64,000 nucleotides of DNA from GCA-002727735 sp038134525 (lineage in GTDB: Bacteria; Bacteroidota; Bacteroidia; Flavobacteriales_D; Parvicellaceae), in NCBI GenBank assembly GCA_038134525.1, contig JAYPVI010000011.1, positions 1 through 64,000 of the forward strand, in the 5' to 3' direction. How positions within the stretch are numbered: the stretch's first letter is position 1; every line of letters begins with the position of its first letter. Positions 18,166 to 27,355 of the stretch are shown piece after piece. Below the pieces are notes generated by a model. It was given only the letters and a program-made list of their open reading frames with translations. It was not told where the DNA came from and did not search any database. A program made the translations under genes and the position numbers.

Positions 18166-18182
18166 GTTAACAATTTGTTAAC
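18166..18182. promoter_or_regulatory. GTTAACA-ATT-TGTTAAC palindrome
   Basis: A perfect inverted repeat with 7-nt arms and a 3-nt spacer lies 28 nt upstream of the YwqK-like gene. A second inverted repeat, GTTAAG and CTTAAC separated by 10 nt, lies at 18128-18149. They may be operator half-sites for a dimeric regulator; no regulator is identified. Confidence 0.3.
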
Positions 18183-18209
18183 ATAAGAATTTTTTAGTAA
18201 TTTAGAATT

Positions 18210-18677
18210 ATGAAAACACCTTTATACATTACATGGTTTTTTTTGTTAGCTGTTGTTAATCAATCTCTTTCACAAAATATTTCCTCTATTGATGGACGCT
18301 TTTTAAGTCAAAATGGTGAATTGATTGAAGGAAGTTTTGAGACGTTCTATGAAACCGGTCAATTACATGAATCATTCCAATTGATTAATGGAACCCAACA
18401 AGGAGATTTTATTTCTTATTACAGAAACAAAATGAAACAAGAAGAAGGTTTCTATCATAATGGTTTAAAATTTGGAAAATGGAAAAAATGGTCAGAAAAT
18501 GGGGTTTTAATTTCCGAGACATTTTACACTGTTAATGGCAATAAACATGGTAACTGGAAAATTTGGGATGAAGAAGGTAATCTTAAAGCGCTAATGATTT
18601 ACGAAAATGGAAAAAGGGTTGGATCCTGGAAAATTTGGGATGAAAACGGTCAACTTGCCCAATCTATTTCTTACTAA
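18210..18677 (+). CDS. Secreted YwqK-type (MORN-like) repeat protein
   Basis: The 155-residue protein has a signal peptide (residues 1-22, ending SLSQ). About five beta-hairpin repeats of roughly 22 residues follow, for example WKKWSENGVLISETFY and WKIWDEEGNLKALMIY, with the W-x-x-x-x-E-x-G-x-L pattern of YwqK/MORN_2 repeats. Such proteins are often annotated as antitoxins by homology to Bacillus YwqK, but exported Bacteroidota forms have no established function. Its last 14 nt overlap the convergent transporter gene. Related repeats recur in two cargo genes of the element at 40-49 kb. Confidence 0.8.
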   Translation: MKTPLYITWFFLLAVVNQSLSQNISSIDGRFLSQNGELIEGSFETFYETGQLHESFQLINGTQQGDFISYYRNKMKQEEGFYHNGLKFGKWKKWSENGVLISETFYTVNGNKHGNWKIWDEEGNLKALMIYENGKRVGSWKIWDENGQLAQSISY

Positions 18678-20382
18678 AAGTTTCTAGTAAACTATTGTTG
18701 ATTTCAGTGATGTGATTCCCTACTGTTTCTAAAGAAGTCAGTAAATCAGCATATATAATTCCACTTTTTATTTTATATTCTTTGTTTTCAATGCTCCTTA
18801 AATGTTCTTTTTTAAGTTCATAATGAAGTTTATTCAGTTTATTTTCAATTATGTATGAATTCTCTATTATTTTTTGATCAATTTCATTGATGTTATTCAT
18901 GCTATTTTCTAAGTTTTTAAAAAGCGTTTCAATAACAGAAACCATTTCAAGTAAGTTGTTTCTTTGAGAAGGAACGAAATACAATTTCTTCTCTGATTTT
19001 CTTTCAATGTTTTTAGAAATGGAATAATAAACATCACCGATACTTTCTAATTCACTGATTATACTTAGAATGGATCTGATATCCTCAGAAGATTTAGATG
19101 TAATATCGTTTTCATTTACTTTAGTTAGAAATTCAGAAACTTCATTTTCTATTCGATCCGTAATTTCTTCATATTGCTCCAATTTTTGCAGCAGTTTTGT
19201 GATTTTCTTACGATCCGTTTCCAAAATAAGTTGTTTGGTGAAATAGTTCATTTTAGATGTTACTTTAACAAACTTTTCTAATTCTTTTTTTACTTCAATC
19301 AAAGAAAATTCATTGGATAACGTGTTATTAGAAAAATATTTGAGTTGGTAAATTTCATCGTCTTCTCCCTTAGATGATACTAATTTTATTACAGTTGTTT
19401 CAATATTTTTTATAAGCCAAATAAGTAGAGAAGTATTTATAATATTAAAAAGCAAGTGAAATACGGCTAATGACCATCTTGTTATAGATTCATTATCTCC
19501 CTGGATAACCAGCTGGTTAAAAAATGTTTCAGTGATTAGGTAGTCGATTAGATTTAGAAAACTATAAAATATGAGCAACATCCAAATTACTCCAATGACG
19601 TTAAAAAGTAGGTGAGCTAAAGCTGCTCTTTTGGCATGAACATTTCCAATTGTAGCCGCAAGATTAGCAGTAATAGTTGTTCCTATGTTTTCTCCTAGAA
19701 TAATGGCTGCCGCCAATTCAAAGGGAATACCATTTGTACCTCCACAAAGTGCTAACGTAATAGCCATAGCTGCACTACTTGACTGAACAACTACAGTTAA
19801 TACAGTGCCTATTAAAACAAAAATGATGACGGAAAAGAATCCAAGTCCAGAGACAGGTTCTATTAAGCTTTTTAAAAACAAGGGGTCTTCTTTAATGAAA
19901 CTCATCAATTCTTTAAGTTCATCCAATCCCATAAAAAGTATAGCAAAACCAATTAAGAACTCCCCCAATGACTTCAAGGTATTTTTTCTAGTGAAAAATA
20001 AAGGAATTCCAATACCAATTAAAGGCAATGAATAATCGGAAATACTAAACTTTCCAAAACCAAAAGCAAGTAACATAAAAGCTGTAACGGTAGTTCCAAT
20101 ATTGGCTCCCATTATTACGCCAATGGCTTGTCTTAAGGTAAGTAGCCCCGCATTGACAAAACTCACCACCATGACAGTAGTGGCACTAGAAGATTGAATT
20201 ATTGATGTGGTAAAAAAACCGGTGAGTACACCTGCAAATTTGTTATTTGTTATGGTGCTGATTATTTTTCGCATTTGAGATCCGGCCAACTTTTGAATGC
20301 CATCACTCATCACTTTCATTCCATAGATGAAGAAACAAAGTGCACCCAGTAATTTTAATATTTCAAAAATCCCAAAATTCAT
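18664..20382 (-). CDS. Na+/phosphate cotransporter (NptA/PNaS family) with PhoU-like domain
   Basis: The 572-residue protein imports (or exports) phosphate with sodium. It has two inverted transport repeats, each with the diagnostic QSSSA motif: IIQSSSATTV (about 62-71) and VVQSSSAAMA (about 198-207). About nine membrane segments reach to residue 330. The C-terminal half (about 345-572) is an all-helical PhoU-like domain with heptad charge patterns. Downstream of the TonB receptor on the same strand with a 26-nt gap, it probably shares its transcript. Confidence 0.92.
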   Translation of the reverse strand: MNFGIFEILKLLGALCFFIYGMKVMSDGIQKLAGSQMRKIISTITNNKFAGVLTGFFTTSIIQSSSATTVMVVSFVNAGLLTLRQAIGVIMGANIGTTVTAFMLLAFGFGKFSISDYSLPLIGIGIPLFFTRKNTLKSLGEFLIGFAILFMGLDELKELMSFIKEDPLFLKSLIEPVSGLGFFSVIIFVLIGTVLTVVVQSSSAAMAITLALCGGTNGIPFELAAAIILGENIGTTITANLAATIGNVHAKRAALAHLLFNVIGVIWMLLIFYSFLNLIDYLITETFFNQLVIQGDNESITRWSLAVFHLLFNIINTSLLIWLIKNIETTVIKLVSSKGEDDEIYQLKYFSNNTLSNEFSLIEVKKELEKFVKVTSKMNYFTKQLILETDRKKITKLLQKLEQYEEITDRIENEVSEFLTKVNENDITSKSSEDIRSILSIISELESIGDVYYSISKNIERKSEKKLYFVPSQRNNLLEMVSVIETLFKNLENSMNNINEIDQKIIENSYIIENKLNKLHYELKKEHLRSIENKEYKIKSGIIYADLLTSLETVGNHITEINNSLLETFSKK

Positions 20383-20408
20383 TAAGAGATGTTAAGATAT
20401 AAACTTTA

Positions 20409-23306
20409 TTAGAACCTCAATTTATATCCTAACGAAATTGTTCTTCCTGGATTTCTCATCCTGAAATGTAATTCATCAGCATTAAACGGTTGAATCATAC
20501 TTTCTTTTATGTCCCCTAAGATGTTATTAACTCTTAAATTTAATGTTGATCTACGATCTTTTCCTAAAGTTTTATTAAAGTTAAAGTTTAAGCTATGAAA
20601 AGGGATTGTATAAACATCTGGAAAAAATCCTGTCCCTACCACCTCAAGCGTTCTGCCTTGAACATTATAAAAGATGCCAGTTTGAATTCCTCTATCTGGG
20701 TTAGCATAATTTATTCCCGAATTAATTAAAAATGGGGCTTGCCCCTGTAATGTCCTGTATGTTCCTAAGGTTTGGCCATCTTTTAGTGTGTTTTCTCTCA
20801 GATTTCTTTCCGACTCTGCATAGGTCAATCTTGATTCTATTAAAGATACATTCACATTGAATGAAAAGTCTCTTAATGATGAGTTGATAAAAGATAGATT
20901 TTTACGCATTTCCATTTCTATTCCACCAACAATAGCTGATCCAAGATTTTTTGGTGTTAAGTTATTTGGGGCTGCTTCATAATAAGTCATTTCTATAGGA
21001 TCTGTAAAGTTTTTATAGAACAAACTAATTGCAAACATTTGAGAGTACTCTCCAAAATATTCATATCGGAGATCATAGTTTTGGATGTATGTAGGTTGTA
21101 TATCAATATTGCCTATGAAAGTCATATTGGAAAGGGGGTCATAGATTTGGGCTATGGAAGCCTCCTTGAAAGATGGTCGCGCTGTAGTTCTAGTAACAGA
21201 AGTTCTTAGATTACTATTTTCATTGACTTGATAAATGATATTCACAGAAGGAAATAGATCTAGTTTACTAATGACATTTTCATTCAAGTAACTAACCCCA
21301 CTAGAATTTGATCCAGTGTAATATAAATCAAACATTTCTGCTCTTAATCCTATAATTGTTCTGAAAACTCCAAATAATTTCAATTCGTTTGATACATAAC
21401 CAGCAAAGTTGGTTTTCTGAGCATCGAATTGATTACTTTGCTCTGTAATAGTAGCCATTGGGTTTATATAGGTTCCCACATTATTGTCATAAGAAACAAG
21501 ATTGCTTGTAGCCAAAATACTATCTGGTTGACCATTTATTCTGGTCCACATATCTGGTGTATCATAACAACTTATTTGAAATCTAGCAATTTGAAAATTA
21601 CGAGTTTGATATGTACCTAATCCACCAAATTTAAATTTACCTTTTTCTCCATCTACCTCATAATTCTTAGTAAAGTCTATTTTACTATTAATGTGATTTT
21701 CATTTAAGAATCGCCAGATTCGAGTAGGTTGGGTGTTGTCTTTAAATTTAAAAGCATCATTATCATCAATAAAAATTGTGGATCGGACGTCTTTATCGTG
21801 TATTCTAGAAATTGTGGGTGATATTTTCCATTCTGTTTTAAAAGAGGCATCATCGTTTGTGTGGGTTCCTTGTAGCATGAAATTAGTGATATTTCGTTGA
21901 CTGTATTCAAGGTTATCTTTATTATAGTCGACAAAGTCAGACCATCTGTTTTCTTGTCTAAATCGTCCAGCTTTCTTTTCACCGTTTTGAATAACCAATA
22001 AAGTAGCTTTGTATTTAGAATGATCAGTTCGGTATGACAATCCTCCTAAACCACTCAAGATGACATTGTTAATTCCAATATCTCCCCTTTGAGTTCGGAA
22101 TGTGTCTAATTCATAAATGGATGGATCAGCATTATTATTAAAGTAATTATCTACAGCATCTTTATAAAACTCTGTTTGATTATTGTAGGTAAATGCACCC
22201 AACCAGCCAATGGTGTGATCTTTTTTACCTAAATCAAACTGATTACCATTAGAAAAACCAAAGGAACTATTTAAGAAACTTTGCCCTGTTTGGGCAGCCA
22301 TTAAAGGCGAAAATGAAGACGAAACCACGTTGATCTTATCGTAATCACTTTGTGTTAAACTAGAGAAATTTGGATTTAAATTGTGACCACTTAAATCTGA
22401 AGAATTGATATTAGAGATATCATCTAGTGATCTAGAATAATAGGTGTTCATATTGTAATTAAAGGGAATAGATCGAGTTCCATCATCAAATCCTAATATA
22501 TCGGTATTACTTCCTTCGTATGTCCTATATTCTGAATTGAAGTGCATAGAAGGATTATATGTACTGCTAATGGATATAGCAGGGCTTCTTTTAGCAGGAA
22601 ATTCCTTGGTTACGATATTCACTAATCCACCAGTGAAATCGGCTGGCACATCTGCCGTAAATGATTTTATGATTTGTACATTATCGATAATGTTGGTTGG
22701 AAATAAATCCATTTGGATCGTATTTCTATCGGGATCTAGACCCGGAATATCAATTCCATTTAAAATAGACTTCGTATATCGATCTCCAAGCCCCCTAACA
22801 TATACATATTTACCACCCATTACAGAAACCCCAGGTGCTCTTTTTATGGCACCGGCCAAATTACTAGATCCCACTTTTTTAAATGATTCAGATGATAAAC
22901 CGTCCATTAAATTGGCTGATTTTTTTTGCATCATCAGAAGCGCGTCATCTGTGTTCTTTTGAACAGATACAGAAACCACTACTTCCTCTAAACCAACTGA
23001 AGAGGAAGATAGGTTAACGCTTAATTCTTTTACCTCATTTTCTTTTACTGTTATTCCTATGATTTCTTTGGTTTGATATCCTACAAATGAAAAAACAACA
23101 GTATATGTTCCTGGTTGCACTTCCAATGAATAGTTTCCATCAAAATCAGTCGTTACCCCTTGGCTAGTTCCTTGAATGAGAACATTGGCGAAAGGCATGG
23201 TTTCGTTAAATTCCTCATCTATTACTTTACCCATTATTTTACTTTGAGAATAAGAGTTGATAGAACACAAGAGGGGTAAAAGTGTGATTAATAGGTAATT
23301 TTTCAT
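20409..23306 (-). CDS. TonB-dependent outer-membrane receptor with N-terminal CarboxypepD-reg-like domain
   Basis: The 965-residue receptor has a signal peptide (1-20) and a beta-sandwich domain of the carboxypeptidase-regulatory type (about 22-108, containing GTSQGVTTDFDGNYSLEV). The plug is about 120-235 (APGVSVMGGKYVYVRGLGDR) and a 22-strand barrel extends to the terminal aromatic residue F965. It is not of the SusC length or motif type and no SusD gene accompanies it. It follows a beta-helix lipoprotein gene and precedes a Na/Pi cotransporter, suggesting uptake of a phosphorus-containing substrate; the substrate is inferred from context only. Confidence 0.93.
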   Translation of the reverse strand: MKNYLLITLLPLLCSINSYSQSKIMGKVIDEEFNETMPFANVLIQGTSQGVTTDFDGNYSLEVQPGTYTVVFSFVGYQTKEIIGITVKENEVKELSVNLSSSSVGLEEVVVSVSVQKNTDDALLMMQKKSANLMDGLSSESFKKVGSSNLAGAIKRAPGVSVMGGKYVYVRGLGDRYTKSILNGIDIPGLDPDRNTIQMDLFPTNIIDNVQIIKSFTADVPADFTGGLVNIVTKEFPAKRSPAISISSTYNPSMHFNSEYRTYEGSNTDILGFDDGTRSIPFNYNMNTYYSRSLDDISNINSSDLSGHNLNPNFSSLTQSDYDKINVVSSSFSPLMAAQTGQSFLNSSFGFSNGNQFDLGKKDHTIGWLGAFTYNNQTEFYKDAVDNYFNNNADPSIYELDTFRTQRGDIGINNVILSGLGGLSYRTDHSKYKATLLVIQNGEKKAGRFRQENRWSDFVDYNKDNLEYSQRNITNFMLQGTHTNDDASFKTEWKISPTISRIHDKDVRSTIFIDDNDAFKFKDNTQPTRIWRFLNENHINSKIDFTKNYEVDGEKGKFKFGGLGTYQTRNFQIARFQISCYDTPDMWTRINGQPDSILATSNLVSYDNNVGTYINPMATITEQSNQFDAQKTNFAGYVSNELKLFGVFRTIIGLRAEMFDLYYTGSNSSGVSYLNENVISKLDLFPSVNIIYQVNENSNLRTSVTRTTARPSFKEASIAQIYDPLSNMTFIGNIDIQPTYIQNYDLRYEYFGEYSQMFAISLFYKNFTDPIEMTYYEAAPNNLTPKNLGSAIVGGIEMEMRKNLSFINSSLRDFSFNVNVSLIESRLTYAESERNLRENTLKDGQTLGTYRTLQGQAPFLINSGINYANPDRGIQTGIFYNVQGRTLEVVGTGFFPDVYTIPFHSLNFNFNKTLGKDRRSTLNLRVNNILGDIKESMIQPFNADELHFRMRNPGRTISLGYKLRF

Positions 23307-23325
23307 TTTTATATTTAATAGAAAA

Positions 23326-23352
23326 CTGCCTCAGGTATTATACCCAAGGCAG
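23326..23352 (-). terminator. Hairpin between lipoprotein and TonB-receptor genes
   Basis: A long imperfect hairpin (CTGCC-x-GGGTATAATACC-x-GGCAG on the minus strand) is followed by a short T-run on both strands. It lies between two genes read in the same direction. It could act as a terminator or as a processing/stability element that gives more lipoprotein than receptor mRNA. Confidence 0.65.
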
Positions 23353-23390
23353 ATTTTTATGTATCATATTAACTTAAACTTCTAATCAAA

Positions 23391-24713
23391 TTAGAATGCA
23401 TCTCTACTTGCAGCAAAAGTCCATGCAAAAGACAATGCTGTTGCACCTACTGTATTTGCTCCTTCAGCGACTAAAGTGCAAATGGTAGCACCATCTGCCT
23501 CAAATGTACATGTATTGTCACCTGCTTTTTCGTTGAAGATTGAACCATCAGTTAAGTTAGGCGTAAAACAATCAGAACCATTATGTCTTGCCGGAGTAAA
23601 TTCAAAACCTGCAAAAGTTAATGTGCCTATCATGTAAGTGGCATTATCTGCTGTATTATCTAATTCGATATCTTTTCCAGCGGTAAAGTTCATTACATAT
23701 ATGTTTTTGTTATCTCCTGTAGCACCTTTTCTGAAATCAGCAATCTCACCATCTACACCAGTTGGTGCACATTCATCATTGGTACCAATTAAAGTTAAAC
23801 CATCTAGTGTAAATCTACCAGTTGCTGAACCTTCAGGACCATCAATTTCCAACGCATGATCAGAAGCTTCATTTAAAATCACCATAGAGTTAGAGATAGT
23901 TCCTGCATATGCTTGGTCTATATCTAGGCCATCATCTCCCTGACCCCATACTAATAGACCAGAAGCATTAACGGTTCCTCCAAAAAATTCAATTCCATCA
24001 TCAACATTACCAACAACCTCAATATTTTCAATGATTGTTCCAGTACCAACTCCACCAAGAGTTAATCCATTAATTTCATTTCCTTCACCAATTTCAGCAC
24101 CACCATGTCTTATAGAAACATATCTAAGAACACCAGAGTTATCAGCTGGATCAGAACCTCCGTATAAACCATTTGTTTCAGAAGCAGGAATTCCTTCAAT
24201 TTGTTGCTCAACTACGTCTCCAGAAAAAGAACAAGGCGCGTTTCCTAATATTAATAATCCACCCCAGAGACCTCTAACATTTTCAGATAAAGAAGACCCA
24301 AACGATTGACCAATTGAAATGTTATCAGAAGTTGATGTAAAAATGATAGGAGAATTAGCTGTTCCTTCAGCGTTAATTGTACCACCTCGAGCAATGATCA
24401 ATGAAGAAGCGTTGGCTCCTGTTCCAGGAGTTGCTTTGATTATTGTTCCAGCAGGAATGGTTAAAGTAACTCCACTAGGAACAATTACTCTTCTTTCTAA
24501 AGTCCAAATGTGTGAAGCATCTAATGTTTTGTCTTCCGAAAGTGTGCCTGTTAATAAAAACTCATTTGCCACCTCTTCACATGATCCATCGTCTTTAGTA
24601 GCGTCTGGATTATAGTTTGGTGCACTTGGATCTGTACATCCTTCTTTCCCGCAGCTAGCTAACATGCCGATAGCTAAAACAGAAGTTAAAATGGTTAGTT
24701 TTGAAATTTTCAT
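23391..24713 (-). CDS. Surface-type lipoprotein with right-handed beta-helix
   Basis: The 440-residue protein has a lipoprotein signal with lipobox LASC (Cys 21). An Asp/Asn-rich calcium-loop-like motif (CTDPSAPNYNPDATKDDG) comes next. A long beta-helix (about 60-380) follows, with recurring GTIIKA, GTINAEGT, GGVGTGTIIENIEV-type rungs. Many acidic residues suggest calcium binding. The adjacent TonB receptor implies that this is its surface-exposed or periplasmic partner. A near-consensus promoter precedes it. A plain adhesin-like lipoprotein is the alternative. Confidence 0.85.
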   Translation of the reverse strand: MKISKLTILTSVLAIGMLASCGKEGCTDPSAPNYNPDATKDDGSCEEVANEFLLTGTLSEDKTLDASHIWTLERRVIVPSGVTLTIPAGTIIKATPGTGANASSLIIARGGTINAEGTANSPIIFTSTSDNISIGQSFGSSLSENVRGLWGGLLILGNAPCSFSGDVVEQQIEGIPASETNGLYGGSDPADNSGVLRYVSIRHGGAEIGEGNEINGLTLGGVGTGTIIENIEVVGNVDDGIEFFGGTVNASGLLVWGQGDDGLDIDQAYAGTISNSMVILNEASDHALEIDGPEGSATGRFTLDGLTLIGTNDECAPTGVDGEIADFRKGATGDNKNIYVMNFTAGKDIELDNTADNATYMIGTLTFAGFEFTPARHNGSDCFTPNLTDGSIFNEKAGDNTCTFEADGATICTLVAEGANTVGATALSFAWTFAASRDAF

Positions 24714-24746
24714 TTCTATTGATTTGATTTTAAATTATTTTTGAGG

Positions 24747-24775
24747 CAAAGTAAAGGTTGTTTTATAAACTCAAA
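24747..24775 (-). promoter_or_regulatory. Probable promoter of the lipoprotein gene
   Basis: On the minus strand TTTG (24772-24775) is followed after 18 nt by TACTTTG (24747-24753), one base short of the TAnnTTTG -7 element. It lies 33 nt upstream of the lipoprotein start. Confidence 0.45.
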
Positions 24776-24926
24776 CTTCAATAATAGTTATGTGTTTTTT
24801 ATATCAATGTTAAGGAATTGTAAATGCCAAAAGCATGAAATTGAAGTTCTATTACAATCTCTTTCTGTTATGTTGCTATTAATGTTATCTTAACAGTAAG
24901 ATTTATTAATTTTCCTACTATATCTA

Positions 24927-24934
24927 TAAATTTG
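24927..24934 (+). promoter_or_regulatory. -7 element of the PhoB-like regulator gene
   Basis: TAAATTTG matches TAnnTTTG and lies 13 nt upstream of the start codon. No TTG is present at the -33 position. Instead the upstream stretch 24868-24899 contains two TGTTAT units and a TTAACAG, which could be activator half-sites. The activator role is inference. Confidence 0.4.
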
Positions 24935-24947
24935 AAAAAAAAACGAA

Positions 24948-25619
24948 ATGCCTGAGAAAATTCTTATAGTAGACGATGAACCAGATATAGTAAACCTACT
25001 TGATTATCATCTTATTAAAGAAGGTTATCTTACTAAAACTGCTCAAAATGGAAAAGAGGCTTTAGAGGTAGCAAAAGAATTTCAGCCTGATCTAGTTTTG
25101 TTAGACTTAATGATGCCTGAAATGGATGGTATAGAAACTTGTGTTGAAATAAGAGAAAGTAAAGAAATTAAAGACACCTTAGTGGCGCTGTTAACTGCTC
25201 GTTCCGAAGATTATTCTCAAATAGCAGGTTTTGATTCTGGTGCGGATGATTACATCACAAAGCCCATTAAGCCCAGAGTGTTAATGAGTCGGATTAAGGC
25301 GTTATTGAGAAGAAAAGTTAAAAAAAATATAGATGCTGTATCAACAGCAGAATTATATATTGATAGCGAAAAATATGTGGTTTTTCAAAAAGGTAAAGAG
25401 TTGTTACTCCCCAAAAAAGAGTTTGAATTGCTAGCCCTCCTTTTTTCAAAACCTGGAAAAGTGTTCACAAGAGATGTGATTTTGAACAAAGTTTGGGGTG
25501 ATGATATCATAGTTGGAGACCGTACCATTGATGTTCATGTCAGAAAATTAAGAGAGAAATTAGGTGACGGTTACATTAAGACCGTAAAAGGGGTAGGTTA
25601 CAAATTAAAGTTGAATTAG
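24948..25619 (+). CDS. OmpR/PhoB-family response regulator
   Basis: The 223-residue protein has a receiver domain (1-120) with acidic pocket DDEPD, phospho-acceptor D54 in LVLLDLMMPEMDG and conserved K in ITKPIKP. An OmpR-type winged-helix DNA-binding domain follows (about 130-223, GDRTIDVHVRKLREKLG). Sequence and divergence from a Na/Pi cotransporter-TonB receptor-lipoprotein group suggest a PhoB-like role in phosphate starvation. No histidine kinase gene is adjacent, so the partner PhoR-like sensor would be elsewhere. It overlaps the convergent NUDIX gene by 4 nt. Confidence 0.9.
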   Translation: MPEKILIVDDEPDIVNLLDYHLIKEGYLTKTAQNGKEALEVAKEFQPDLVLLDLMMPEMDGIETCVEIRESKEIKDTLVALLTARSEDYSQIAGFDSGADDYITKPIKPRVLMSRIKALLRRKVKKNIDAVSTAELYIDSEKYVVFQKGKELLLPKKEFELLALLFSKPGKVFTRDVILNKVWGDDIIVGDRTIDVHVRKLREKLGDGYIKTVKGVGYKLKLN

Positions 25620-26236
25620 GAACTTAAAATTACTTTTAGTTCATTTAAAATGGCACCTGTAGCTCCCCAAACATCTCTTCCATTTAGATCTAGGAAGGGA
25701 ACACTCATATTAAATTTTTGTCCTTTGTGAACGATGCTTTTATGGGTTGTTTTCACTACATCATTCTTGAATAATTCATCTAGTTGTATTTCTATAATTT
25801 CGTTAACCTCGTTTTGGTCAGCTGTAAATAAGGGTGTAGAACTACAATAACCAATAAATGGAAAAATTAAGAAATTACTTGGAGGAACATAAATATCAGA
25901 TAATTTTCCAATAATTCGTATTTCATCTCTTTGGATTCCAATTTCTTCTTGAGTCTCTCTAAGTGCTGTTTCTTCTTTGTTTTCGTTTCCTTCTTTTTTA
26001 CCTCCTGGCAAGGCATACTGATTACTATGAACGCCATTGTATTGGGGTCTTTTAATTAAAACAAAATGGAGTAAGTTCTTTTCATCTGGAAATAAAAGCA
26101 CTAAGGTGCTAGCTAATTTTGGTTTAATGTCCTTTAAGTAATGCGCATTTGATTTTCTGTATGGAGCAAGCTCAGCATGTGCCACATATCCTGGAAGTGG
26201 TTTCTTTAAAGCTTCTATAACATGCTGAATTTCCAA
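25616..26236 (-). CDS. NUDIX hydrolase, CoA pyrophosphatase (NudL)-like
   Basis: The 206-residue protein contains a full Nudix box, GGKKEGNENKEETALRETQE with EIGI (about 105-128). The segment LPGGKKEG preceded by the HSNQYALPGG motif matches the CoA-diphosphatase subgroup, which splits CoA into phosphopantetheine and 3',5'-ADP. Neighbouring genes give no further hint. It is read alone, convergent with the response regulator. Confidence 0.85.
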   Translation of the reverse strand: MEIQHVIEALKKPLPGYVAHAELAPYRKSNAHYLKDIKPKLASTLVLLFPDEKNLLHFVLIKRPQYNGVHSNQYALPGGKKEGNENKEETALRETQEEIGIQRDEIRIIGKLSDIYVPPSNFLIFPFIGYCSSTPLFTADQNEVNEIIEIQLDELFKNDVVKTTHKSIVHKGQKFNMSVPFLDLNGRDVWGATGAILNELKVILSS

Positions 26237-26319
26237 TTATTCTTTATTGAATGCATGTAAATATCATTATTCATTTTAACTTTTGATGAATTGTTTTCTA
26301 ATTTTGGTTAAAAAAAGAA

Positions 26320-26727
26320 ATGTTATCTCTTTGGGAAGAAAGTCAATTTTGGAGATTATTTATTAATGCAATCGGTGCCATCTCCATCATCCTTGGTATT
26401 TGGCTAATTTATAAGTTAATTAAAAGTTTTGTGGTTGGGAAAAATCAAAAAAGAGCTTTAAACAAAGAATACGTCACGGTAAAGCAAATTCCTTATATTT
26501 TTTCTGGGCTCGTTCAAATTTCTTTTGAAGTATTCATCCCGCAAACCATTGAAATCAATATCCTTGATCAAAATGAAAAAGTCAAATTACCAGTTTTTAA
26601 CAAGGAATTTGGTGCGGGTCTTCACGTGGAAAACATAGATGTAAGTGACTTGAAAAATGAAAAACTCAATTTAGAAATCAAAACAGATAAACAAAGAATA
26701 TTAAGAACAATTGAAATTAAAAATTGA
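26320..26727 (+). CDS. Small membrane-anchored protein of unknown function
   Basis: The 135-residue protein has one transmembrane segment (about 15-35) after a short N-terminal stretch, then a beta-rich domain (about 50-135) with no motif I recognise. The pattern is that of a bitopic envelope protein. It overlaps the next gene by 17 nt, so the two are probably translated from one mRNA. Confidence 0.65.
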   Translation: MLSLWEESQFWRLFINAIGAISIILGIWLIYKLIKSFVVGKNQKRALNKEYVTVKQIPYIFSGLVQISFEVFIPQTIEINILDQNEKVKLPVFNKEFGAGLHVENIDVSDLKNEKLNLEIKTDKQRILRTIEIKN

Positions 26728-27349
26728 AAAATCAATTCTTGTTTTTAGCTTTTTTTGCAGCTTTCAGCTAATTCATTCGCAAGAAAATTCAAAACTATAT
26801 AAACATGCTTTAGGTTTTGATATTTCAATACCTAATACCATTTCTAATCAGATATTCGGTTCTAACTTTGATGAGGTGGCTGAATTAGGAGTTAATTATG
26901 ATTTTATCCTTTTTAATGCTTTAACGATGGGAATTTCATATAGGTATTCTTATTTTGAATTAAACAGAAAAGCATTCCCTACAAATGTTAATGGCCAATT
27001 TGATGCTCATTTTGCAGGAGCAACGGCTTCTATTCTAAAGCCAATTAATGATAGGTTCTATATTAAGACAGGTATTTCTTTTGGATATAATCAGGTGTTT
27101 AGAAGAGTAACCGGTTTTGAGAACCTTAAATCAGAAAACTATAATTTATTTTTGTCACCTTATTTAGGTATGTTTATTTATGATGAAGAAGTAGGGGCAG
27201 TTGGATTAATTATTAATTTCTCTTATGCAGATTTTATTTACGATATGGATTTAAAGAACCCCAATTCAAGTTTTATACCCTCTAATACTATATTTGACAA
27301 GTTATCCTGGTTTAGCGTAGGGTTTAAATACGAATATTTAATAAAGTAA
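26711..27349 (+). CDS. Outer-membrane beta-barrel protein, family unknown
   Basis: The 212-residue protein has a signal peptide ending LIHSQ (about residue 24), preceded by a TTG start at 26711 that keeps the whole signal. Alternating strands with aromatic girdles follow (for example GISYRYSYFELN, FYIKTGISFGYN) and the last residues KYEYLIK form a final strand. This is a small eight-strand-type barrel. The coupled upstream membrane protein and the enzyme genes downstream do not define a function. Confidence 0.7.
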   Translation: MKLKIEKSILVFSFFCSFQLIHSQENSKLYKHALGFDISIPNTISNQIFGSNFDEVAELGVNYDFILFNALTMGISYRYSYFELNRKAFPTNVNGQFDAHFAGATASILKPINDRFYIKTGISFGYNQVFRRVTGFENLKSENYNLFLSPYLGMFIYDEEVGAVGLIINFSYADFIYDMDLKNPNSSFIPSNTIFDKLSWFSVGFKYEYLIK

Positions 27350-27355
27350 AAAAGT

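Noticed and set aside
24031..24615. Plus-strand frames opposite the beta-helix lipoprotein gene
   Set aside because: They are Pro/Ser-rich antisense readings of a well-supported gene and have no start context or domain.
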